Origin: CAZBLP01 sp964492825
Lineage (GTDB): Bacteria > DYJV01
Assembly (NCBI GenBank): GCA_964492825.1
Contig: CAZBLP010000052.1
Span: 1 to 13,986 of the forward strand
Length of the DNA: 13,986 bases
Reading direction: 5' to 3'
Below are positions 1 to 5,835 of the stretch, piece by piece. Numbering within the stretch: position 1 is the first letter of the stretch; each line of letters opens with the position of its first letter. Under the pieces are notes generated by a model. It was given only the letters and a program-made list of their open reading frames with translations. It was not told the DNA's origin and made no database searches. Position numbers and translations under genes: made by a program.

Positions 1-1
1 A

Positions 2-127
2 ATTAATTTCTTTAATAATATATCTAAAATGATTAAAGTTAACATTAGCTATAAAAACATATTGAATTTAATAGCCATTTACATAAAAAACAGAAATTTT
101 CTTAAAGGAGAAAATAAAATTGGATAA
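2..127 (+). CDS. Possible C-terminal end of a DNA polymerase III delta' subunit (partial)
   Basis: This reading frame is open from the window edge to a TAA at 125-127, about 41 residues, in DNA where stop codons are frequent. It overlaps the TTG start of ricT by 8 nt, a normal arrangement for translationally coupled genes. The end of the peptide (KVNISYKNILNLIAIYIKNR) is loosely like the last helix of HolB proteins, where a run of the type 'N-V-N-x-x-L-x-L-x-x-L' is usual. holB is also the common upstream neighbour of yaaT/ricT genes in many bacteria. The fragment is too short for a firm call. It could be another gene or an open frame arising by chance. Confidence 0.4.
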   Translation: MNFFNNISKMIKVNISYKNILNLIAIYIKNRNFLKGENKIG

Positions 128-854
128 AGAAAAAATATGCTATGTTACTTTTAGAAAAGCAGATATACCAAAACCTTTTTTATACAAACTTGAAGATGAG
201 ATAGAAGTCAATGATTTAGTTGTTGCAGAAAGCGACAGAGGTGTTAATATTGCAAAAGTCATAAAGATAGTTAATAAAAAAGATGTACATCCTGATCTTG
301 TTAAATATATAAAATCTGTTATCAGAAAAGCAACTAAAGAAGATAAAAAACAATACAAAGAAAATTTAAAACAAGCTGTTAATGCAAAGGCAACATGCCT
401 TGAAAAAATAAACAAACATAAACTGCAAATGAAATTAATCAAAGCTGAATATATGCTTGACAGGAAAAAACTTGTTTTTTATTTTACTGCTGATGGAAGA
501 GTTGATTTTAGAGAGCTTGTTAAAGATCTTGCAAAAGAATTTAAAGTCAGAATTGAAATGAGACAAATTGGTGTGAGAGACGAAAGTAAGATGATTGGCT
601 GTATTGGAAATTGCGGTATGATATCCTGTTGTTCAAGATTTTTATATACTTTTCAGCCTATTTCTGTAAAAACAGCTAAAGATCAAAATATCGTACTTAA
701 TCCTTCAAAAATTTCAGGAGTATGTGGCAGACTGATGTGCTGTCTCTCTTTTGAACATGAACTCTACCTTGAGAAAATTGAGGAAAGCAAGCTGAATCTA
801 TCGGAATTTGAAGAAGAAATAAGTGAAGATGAACTTAGAAAATTAGAAGATTAA
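120..854 (+). CDS. ricT: PSP1-domain iron-sulfur protein, RicT/YaaT family
   Basis: RicT (YaaT) in Bacillus is one subunit of the RicA-RicF-RicT complex, which carries iron-sulfur clusters and directs RNase Y processing of mRNA. In Gram-negative bacteria its role is not settled. The 244-residue length is normal. The PSP1 core occupies about residues 60-180, and the family cysteines are clear: C165, C170-C171 and C202, C207-C208 in the conserved run KISGVCGRLMCC. C161 is an extra cysteine where most homologues have Gly. The C-terminus (about 217-244) is acidic and probably helical. The start is TTG at 120, because AAGGAG (105-110) lies 9 nt upstream and no in-frame ATG precedes the conserved N-terminus. 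The stop codon overlaps the ATG of the next gene (TAATG), so the two are coupled. Confidence 0.9.
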   Translation: MDKEKICYVTFRKADIPKPFLYKLEDEIEVNDLVVAESDRGVNIAKVIKIVNKKDVHPDLVKYIKSVIRKATKEDKKQYKENLKQAVNAKATCLEKINKHKLQMKLIKAEYMLDRKKLVFYFTADGRVDFRELVKDLAKEFKVRIEMRQIGVRDESKMIGCIGNCGMISCCSRFLYTFQPISVKTAKDQNIVLNPSKISGVCGRLMCCLSFEHELYLEKIEESKLNLSEFEEEISEDELRKLED

Positions 855-1141
855 TGGATTTAATAGGTAATGTTATATTCGAGATTTTAAAAAAAAATGG
901 GAAAGAAGAAGTATATTTTGAAGGAATTTTGAAAATAAAATGGACAGATATTGTAGGCAAAACTATTGCTAATGAATCATTCCCTGAATTACTTAAAAAT
1001 AAAATTTTGTATGTTTCATGTAAAAATCCTGCTTTTAAACAGGAAATATTTTTTTTAAAAAAAAGAATTATTGAAAGGATTAATAATCTCCTAAATAAAA
1101 CAATAATAAAAGATATTAAAGTTTCTATTAGAAGAAAATAA
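854..1141 (+). CDS. dciA: DUF721 protein, DciA-like replicative helicase loader
   Basis: DciA proteins deliver the replicative helicase DnaB to DNA in bacteria that lack DnaC or DnaI. At 95 residues this is a short, single-domain DUF721 member. The family pattern is visible: W30 with DIVGKTIANES (a W-x-x-I-V-G-x-x-I-A motif), then ILYVSCKNPAFKQEIFFLKKRIIERIN, which corresponds to the usual 'L-x-V-x-v-x-s-x-x-w-x-x-e-L-x-x-l-k-x-x-i-x-x-x-I-N' strand-helix. The usual variable N- or C-terminal tails are missing. The gene overlaps ricT by 1 nt and ends 2 nt before mobAB, so it belongs to the same operon. If holB really lies upstream, replication genes bracket ricT. The function is inferred from the family only. 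Confidence 0.8.
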   Translation: MDLIGNVIFEILKKNGKEEVYFEGILKIKWTDIVGKTIANESFPELLKNKILYVSCKNPAFKQEIFFLKKRIIERINNLLNKTIIKDIKVSIRRK

Positions 1142-1143
1142 AA

Positions 1144-2226
1144 ATGAATGAAAATATTACAGCAGCAATACTGTCAGGGGGTAAATCCTCAAGAATGGGC
1201 AAAAATAAATCTTTTGCCTTATTAAATGGGATACCTATAATAGAATATGTTATTAAATGCCTTGAACAAATATTCCCTAAAATAGTTATTAGCAGTAACA
1301 ATGAGAATCTATATAAAAATAATTACAAATATCCCGTAATAAAAGATATTTATCAGAACAAAGATGCAATTGGAGGCATATATTCTGTTCTAAAAAATAT
1401 AGATACACAGTATGCTTTTATTACAGCATGCGACATGCCTTTTATTGAGGAAAACGCTGTTAAATTACTAATAGAGAATATAAAGGATTTTGACCTGATT
1501 ATACCTAAAATAAAATGTAAATACCAACCGCTTTTTGCAATATATTCTAAAAATTGTATTAAACCTATTGAAAAATTAATTTTAGATAACAAACTTAAAA
1601 TCAGTTTTCTTGTTCCTGAAGTAAAATCCAATATTCTTGATGTTTCTTTATTTAAAAAAGAATGCAATGTAAATAAAAACTTTTTTAATATAAACAGTGA
1701 AAAAGATTATGAAAAAGCTCTACATTCAAATTTTTCAGAAACATCTATGGTCGGAATAGTTGCAATGAATTCCAATTCTGGCAAAACAACCTTAATACGA
1801 AAATTAATTCCTTTTTTTAAGAATGAAGGTTATAAAATAGGAATAATAAAAAATGTATTTCATAAACTTGAAATTGATAAACAAGGAAAAGACAGTTATA
1901 TATTTTTTGAAACAGGTGCAGACAGTGTTGTAATTAACAGCAATAGTGAAATAGTTATCAGAAAAAGGAAATACAACCAACTTCCTTTAAAATATATTAG
2001 AGACTATTTTATTCAAGATATGGATATAATAATCGTAGAAGGACACAAATCAGGCAATTTCCCTAAAATAGAACTAATTAAAGAAGGACAACAAAAATTT
2101 CTATTTGAAGAAGACGATAATATAGTTGCTGTAGTATCTAATAAAAAAATAAATTCAGATTTACCAAATTTCAGGCACAATGAATATTATAAACTGTTCT
2201 GCTTTATAAAAGAAAATTATCTTTAA
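1144..2226 (+). CDS. mobAB: Fused MobA-MobB molybdenum cofactor guanylyltransferase / GTP-binding protein
   Basis: MobA transfers GMP from GTP to molybdopterin to make the guanine dinucleotide form of the cofactor used by DMSO-reductase-family enzymes such as nitrate, formate, selenate and polysulfide reductases. MobB is a GTPase that assists it. Here both are in one 360-residue chain. Residues 1-195 are MobA: the nucleotide-binding loop is LSGGKSSRMG (10-19), the metal site lies in TACDMPF (94-100), and the typical end motif is NINSEKDYE (182-190). Residues 202-360 are MobB: the Walker A motif is NSNSGKTT (209-216), GKDS lies at 248-251, and VEGHK is at 298-302. Start ATG 1144 has only a weak purine-rich RBS (GAAG, 1131-1134), but it places the MobA loop exactly where the family has it. 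The gene probably ends the ricT-dciA-mobAB transcript. Confidence 0.93.
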   Translation: MNENITAAILSGGKSSRMGKNKSFALLNGIPIIEYVIKCLEQIFPKIVISSNNENLYKNNYKYPVIKDIYQNKDAIGGIYSVLKNIDTQYAFITACDMPFIEENAVKLLIENIKDFDLIIPKIKCKYQPLFAIYSKNCIKPIEKLILDNKLKISFLVPEVKSNILDVSLFKKECNVNKNFFNINSEKDYEKALHSNFSETSMVGIVAMNSNSGKTTLIRKLIPFFKNEGYKIGIIKNVFHKLEIDKQGKDSYIFFETGADSVVINSNSEIVIRKRKYNQLPLKYIRDYFIQDMDIIIVEGHKSGNFPKIELIKEGQQKFLFEEDDNIVAVVSNKKINSDLPNFRHNEYYKLFCFIKENYL

Positions 2227-2265
2227 TATAAAGCAATAACCGCTCCTCTCTTTTTACCTGTAATT

Positions 2266-2296
2266 AATTTAAAACTTGTTATATTTTAAATTTTTT
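2266..2296 (+). terminator. Weak AT-only hairpin followed by T-run after mobAB
   Basis: The arms AATTTAAAA (2266-2274) and TTTTAAATT (2284-2292) pair perfectly around a 9-nt loop and are followed by TTTT. All nine pairs are A-T, so the structure is weak and could occur by chance in this composition. No other terminator candidate lies between mobAB and rpoH. Confidence 0.25.
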
Positions 2297-2297
2297 C

Positions 2298-2325
2298 TTG
2301 ACAAATTTTATTTTTTTGCTATATT
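2298..2325 (+). promoter_or_regulatory. σ70-type promoter of rpoH
   Basis: The -35 box is a perfect TTGACA (2298-2303) and the -10 box is TATATT (2320-2325), with a 16-bp spacer. Transcription should start around 2331-2333, inside the left arm of the CIRCE operator. A bound HrcA dimer would therefore block the start site directly. Confidence 0.8.
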
Positions 2326-2329
2326 AATA

Positions 2330-2356
2330 TTAGCACTCTTTGTTGATGGGTGCTAA
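2330..2356 (+). promoter_or_regulatory. CIRCE operator (HrcA binding site) upstream of rpoH
   Basis: The consensus CIRCE is TTAGCACTC, nine bases, GAGTGCTAA. Here the left arm is exactly TTAGCACTC (2330-2338), the spacer is nine bases (2339-2347), and the right arm is GGGTGCTAA (2348-2356), a single A-to-G difference at 2349. The dyad continues for two more base pairs on each side (TA at 2328-2329 and TA at 2357-2358). It lies just downstream of a -10 box and ends 13 nt before the ribosome binding site. HrcA represses groE and dnaK operons through this element in many bacteria. Here the target is the heat-shock sigma factor itself. Confidence 0.93.
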
Positions 2357-2384
2357 TACCTCAAAATAGAGGAGGATGGTAAAA

Positions 2385-3239
2385 GTGAAAAGATTTAATT
2401 TACCTGCAATTAAAAATGATATTAGTTCATATATAGCTAAAATAGAAAAATTTCCTACTTTAAGTGCAGAAGAAGAGCATGAATTAATAAAGAAATTTCA
2501 TACTCAGGGAGATATTCAAGCTGCACAAAAATTAGTAATAAGCAATCTTCGTTTTGTTGTTAAAGTGGCAAATGAATATAGAAAGTTTGGATTTCCATTA
2601 ACAGATCTTATCCAAGAAGGGAATCTCGGGCTTATGAAAGCTATTAAAAATTATGACCCTGATAAAGGTTGCAAAAAATTTATTTCTTATGCTGTTTGGT
2701 GGATTAGAGCACAGATTCATGAATTTATTATGAGAAGCTGGAGTATGGTTAAAATCGGTACTACACAATTACAAAAAAAATTATTTTATAAATTTTCAAA
2801 TTTAGATAAAGATTTAGAAGAAAATGGTGTTTTTGCTAAGCAACTTGCTGAGGAATTTCATGTTACAGAAGATAAAATAATTGAAATAAAAAACAGATTT
2901 GAAAACAGTGATGTTTCTCTTGATACCAAAATAAAAGATGAAGAAGGAAGCTCTTTTATAAATTTGGTTCCGTCACATTATCAAGCTCCTGATGATTTTG
3001 CAATTGAAAATGAAAAAGAAGATATTTTACAAGAAAAACTTTACGAAGCTCTTAAGGTTTTAAATGAAAGAGAAAAATATATTATTTTGAACAGATATTT
3101 ATCAGAAGATCCAAAAACCCTGCAAGATATTGGATATAAATTTAATATTACAAGAGAAAGAGTCAGACAGATTGAAAAAAGAGCTCTTGAAAAAATGAAA
3201 AGGGTATTACCTGACGAATTAAGGTATTTGGCTGCATAA
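2385..3239 (+). CDS. rpoH: Heat-shock RNA polymerase sigma factor RpoH (σ32)
   Basis: RpoH directs RNA polymerase to heat-shock promoters (chaperones, proteases). Residues are counted from the GTG start. Region 1.2 is SSYIAKIEKFPTLSAEEEHEL (about 14-34). Region 2 covers about 48-120, with LISTVKVA-like core LVISNLRFVVKVANEYRKFG and VSYA-like FISYAVWWIRAQIHEFIMRSW. The RpoH-specific box is QKKLFYKFS (130-138), which separates it from RpoD and RpoS. Region 4.2 is LQDIGYKFNITRERVRQIEKRAL (about 246-268). The length of 284 residues is typical. An ATG at 2376 abuts the AGGAGG (2370-2375) with no spacer, so the GTG at 2385, 9 nt from that RBS, is the better start. The gene is monocistronic: its own promoter with a CIRCE operator on one side and a strong terminator on the other. 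Confidence 0.94.
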   Translation: MKRFNLPAIKNDISSYIAKIEKFPTLSAEEEHELIKKFHTQGDIQAAQKLVISNLRFVVKVANEYRKFGFPLTDLIQEGNLGLMKAIKNYDPDKGCKKFISYAVWWIRAQIHEFIMRSWSMVKIGTTQLQKKLFYKFSNLDKDLEENGVFAKQLAEEFHVTEDKIIEIKNRFENSDVSLDTKIKDEEGSSFINLVPSHYQAPDDFAIENEKEDILQEKLYEALKVLNEREKYIILNRYLSEDPKTLQDIGYKFNITRERVRQIEKRALEKMKRVLPDELRYLAA

Positions 3240-3260
3240 CTCTTTGAATAATTTAAATAA

Positions 3261-3296
3261 AAAAGCACAGAGAAAATCCTCTGTGCTTTTTTATTA
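3261..3296 (+). terminator. Strong rho-independent terminator of rpoH
   Basis: The arms AAAAGCACAGAG (3261-3272) and CTCTGTGCTTTT (3279-3290) make a 12-bp perfect stem with a 6-nt loop, followed by a T-rich tail (TTATTATT). It starts 21 nt after the rpoH stop codon and ends just before the trmB start codon. Confidence 0.92.
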
Positions 3297-3304
3297 TTAA
3301 AAAT

Positions 3305-3901
3305 ATGCAAAAACAGATTGGTTATCTTTTAAATAAAAATAATTTGAATTTTCTACCCTATATTCTAAAAAACAAAAAACATATCTGGGTGGAAATCGGC
3401 TCCGGCAATGGAGAATATATTACCGCTATAGCTCAGCAACTGGAAAATGTTTTTTTTATTGCCATAGAAATAAAGTTTAAAAGAATCTTTAAAACATTAA
3501 AAAAAATAAAAAAGAATAACATAAATAACATTCTCATTATTCATGGAGATGCATCTGTCTTTGTGGAATATTTTCTCAAAAATAATTCAATAGAAAGTTT
3601 CATTATTAATTTTCCAGATCCTTGGTTTAAAAAAAGGCATAAAAAAAGAAGAGTTGTAAATAAAGACTTTTATAAAGTTCTGTTTGACAAACTTAACAAC
3701 AATGGAAAAATTTACATTGCCACAGATTATGAGGAATATGCAAATATAATATTAAAAGACGCCAATGACTTATCTCTTTTTAAAAAAACAGATTTCACTA
3801 AAAAATGGCTTTTTAACAATATTTTTACAAAATATGAGAAAAATTTTTTAGAACAAGGAAATAAAATATTTTATATTATTTTAGAAAAAGCTAATCAATA
3901 A
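3305..3901 (+). CDS. trmB: tRNA (guanine-N7-)-methyltransferase
   Basis: TrmB uses S-adenosylmethionine to methylate G46 in the variable loop of tRNAs. The 198-residue length is typical. The SAM-binding loop is VEIGSGNGEY (29-38), followed by the acidic strand end at IAIEIK (52-57). The family signature is NFPDPWFKKRHKKRR (102-116), and the C-terminal motifs are ATDYEEYA (139-146) and TKYE (175-178). The protein is unusually rich in Lys, Asn and Ile, as expected for the base composition. Translation initiation is odd: ATG 3305 is only 15 nt behind the rpoH terminator stem, and no Shine-Dalgarno sequence is visible. Its 3' end overlaps the convergent downstream gene by 11 nt. A later TTG (3347) would remove part of the N-terminus and has no better RBS. 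Confidence 0.93.
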   Translation: MQKQIGYLLNKNNLNFLPYILKNKKHIWVEIGSGNGEYITAIAQQLENVFFIAIEIKFKRIFKTLKKIKKNNINNILIIHGDASVFVEYFLKNNSIESFIINFPDPWFKKRHKKRRVVNKDFYKVLFDKLNNNGKIYIATDYEEYANIILKDANDLSLFKKTDFTKKWLFNNIFTKYEKNFLEQGNKIFYIILEKANQ

Positions 3902-4337
3902 ATTTTGCTTTTTGCATGGCTTTTTTTATAATTTCCTTTGGTATTCTCTTTTTTATAATCAATCTTACTTTTGTTCTATCTTTATCACCCATTTTAATGG
4001 AAACATACTCTTCAGGAATCTCTGAGGCTATTAAATACATTGCTTTATTTTTAAAAAAATCAGGCTCTTTAAGAGCTCCGAATTCTTTAGTCTTACCTGA
4101 CTTGTCAAGCAGACCATACAATGCATAAAGCATATTTTCAAAATCTTCTTGAGAAGAAATATCGTTAATATTAAAATCTTTATTAATTTTTATTTCACGT
4201 TGTTTAAAATACTCTTTTGTATCTTTCCTTGCTTTTTTAATACATTCATCCTTATCACAAAAATATTTTTCTGTAAAAATATCAAAGTTAATTTCACCTT
4301 CTGAAGACCCGCAATAATCACAGCTTCTAACAGCCAT
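3891..4337 (-). CDS. Conserved-looking protein of unknown function with N-terminal zinc-ribbon-like motif
   Basis: I do not recognise the family. The 148-residue protein starts with four cysteines spaced as a metal site, CDYC (6-9) and C27-x4-C32, which is consistent with a small treble-clef or zinc-ribbon knuckle. The middle (about 33-65) is charged, rich in Lys and Glu, and probably helical. Residues 64-82 (FENMLYALYGLLDKSGKTK) look like a helix-turn. The C-terminal third ends in a basic stretch (RTKVRLIIKKRIPKEIIKKAMQKAK) that might contact nucleic acid. There is no signal peptide or membrane segment. The start is well supported by AGGAGGA (4344-4350) 6 nt upstream. The gene is separated from fadL by a terminator and overlaps trmB tail to tail. 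A housekeeping nucleic-acid role is possible but is only a guess. Confidence 0.8.
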   Translation of the reverse strand: MAVRSCDYCGSSEGEINFDIFTEKYFCDKDECIKKARKDTKEYFKQREIKINKDFNINDISSQEDFENMLYALYGLLDKSGKTKEFGALKEPDFFKNKAMYLIASEIPEEYVSIKMGDKDRTKVRLIIKKRIPKEIIKKAMQKAKFID

Positions 4338-4362
4338 CTAATATCCTCCTAATAAAAATAAA

Positions 4363-4384
4363 AAGAGGGAAAACATTCCCTCTT
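4363..4384 (-). terminator. Rho-independent terminator of the volA-fadL operon
   Basis: Read on the minus strand, AAGAGGGAA, a 4-nt loop and TTCCCTCTT form a perfect 9-bp stem followed by TTTATTTTTATT (4362-4351). It lies 35 nt past the fadL stop codon. The next gene's RBS (4344-4350) lies inside the T-rich tail, which leaves no room for a separate promoter. Confidence 0.85.
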
Positions 4385-4418
4385 AAATTAAGAATAGCAA
4401 AAATCCAGTTAATAAGAA

Positions 4419-5819
4419 TTAAAACTCATATGATAATGTTATACCAATAACATGAGCGATTGTAGACCATCTACCTTTAAGCTCAGTTCCAGTTTGTTCG
4501 TCAACTACCCTACTTTCATGATTTTTAAAAAAAGCAACTAAATATGCTGCGTCAATATTGAAATGTTTATATTTGTAACCTATACCCACAGTAGCATCAT
4601 TTCTGTCAGAGCATGCAAGCTCAGGTCCTCTTGTAGAGTCTGTAGTAGGTGATTCATCATGCATATATCCGAATCTAAATGCCCAGTTATTGTATTGATA
4701 TTGCGCCCCTAACCTAACTGCTATTACATCGTTCCATTTTTTAGGAACAGATTTTTCATATGGCAATTTTGAAAATTCTACTGTTAATTCTTTGTAATCA
4801 GACCATCCTGTCCAGTAGAAATCAAATAACAATGTCCAATTTTTAAATGATTTGTTAACTATACCAATAGCAGCATAATCAGGCAATTTTATTGATGCTT
4901 TAATTTTTGATCTTTCAAGTAAAGGAACAGCTGACAATTGAGGTATTCCTACTTCTGAGCCGAGAGTTGAAATACCTGGCATATATGTATAATCAGCATG
5001 CCCTTCAAAATCAAGATCAACTTCACTTCTGTAAATTGCTCCTATTTGCCATTCATCGTTGGGTTTATAAAGGATTCCCACATTAAATCCCCACCCTTTA
5101 CCGCTAGAACCTGTATCGCCATGGAGTTTTACATCAACATCGTAATTTCTGTCATATAATCTGTTATATAGACTTAACTGACTTGCAGCATCCAGACTAA
5201 AACCGAGTGCTTTTTGAATACCAGGATCAAAAGCTAAAAAAGGGTAACTTGTAGAGCTTTTTATTGTTACTTTACTGTAAACATAATTAATACCTGCTGC
5301 TATGGTTAATTTATCAGATACTTTATAGGCAATTGTTGGATTAATGTCATAGGTTCTTAAATCGGTTTTATCTGCAAAATATCTTCCTATCCATGTATGA
5401 GTCCAGTCAGTAGCAGTACCAAATGGTGCAAAAAAAGCAAGCCCGACACTGAATTTATCATTGATTTTGTAAGTAAAATATAAACTTGGAATCTGAGCCC
5501 ATTTCCAATCTTGCTCCTTAGTGTCATCTGAGAGTCTTGTAATACCATATTGATCTATAATTTTAGGAGAATGCAGTTTAGGATGAAACACACCAAATGT
5601 ATAGGTAGTTGCAAAATTAGCTTTACCTTTTAATTGGGTAATACCTGCTGGATTATAATATATAGCAGTAGGATCATCTGCAAGTCCGACAAAAGCACCA
5701 CCCAATCCCATTGCTTTCATACCTTGCTCAACATTAACATGAAAACCTGCTGCAAAAGTCAATGATGTGGTAATAAGCAGAAAGATATTTAGTAAGATAA
5801 TTTTTTTAAAATAATTCAT
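4419..5819 (-). CDS. fadL: Outer-membrane fatty acid transporter, FadL/OmpP1/TodX family
   Basis: FadL proteins are 14-strand outer-membrane β-barrels that let long-chain fatty acids or other hydrophobic molecules pass the outer membrane. The 466-residue chain begins with a signal peptide (MNYFKKIILLNIFLLITTSLTFAA, likely cleaved after residue 23 or 24). Next comes the N-terminal hatch, with the family signature GLGGAFVGLADDPTAIYYNPAG (residues 38-59), including the NPAG motif. The rest alternates short polar and aromatic strands, and the chain ends in a C-terminal Phe (ITLSYEF), the usual signal for β-barrel assembly. AGGAGG (5825-5830) lies 5 nt before ATG 5819. The gene starts 16 nt after the lipase gene and must share its transcript. 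A terminator follows. The substrate cannot be read from sequence, but the lipase neighbour points to fatty acids. Confidence 0.93.
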   Translation of the reverse strand: MNYFKKIILLNIFLLITTSLTFAAGFHVNVEQGMKAMGLGGAFVGLADDPTAIYYNPAGITQLKGKANFATTYTFGVFHPKLHSPKIIDQYGITRLSDDTKEQDWKWAQIPSLYFTYKINDKFSVGLAFFAPFGTATDWTHTWIGRYFADKTDLRTYDINPTIAYKVSDKLTIAAGINYVYSKVTIKSSTSYPFLAFDPGIQKALGFSLDAASQLSLYNRLYDRNYDVDVKLHGDTGSSGKGWGFNVGILYKPNDEWQIGAIYRSEVDLDFEGHADYTYMPGISTLGSEVGIPQLSAVPLLERSKIKASIKLPDYAAIGIVNKSFKNWTLLFDFYWTGWSDYKELTVEFSKLPYEKSVPKKWNDVIAVRLGAQYQYNNWAFRFGYMHDESPTTDSTRGPELACSDRNDATVGIGYKYKHFNIDAAYLVAFFKNHESRVVDEQTGTELKGRWSTIAHVIGITLSYEF

Positions 5820-5835
5820 AATTTCCTCCTAAAAT

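Noticed and set aside
2376..2378. ATG as the start of rpoH
   Set aside because: It touches the AGGAGG with no spacer. The GTG at 2385 has a 9-nt spacer and fits the family N-terminus.
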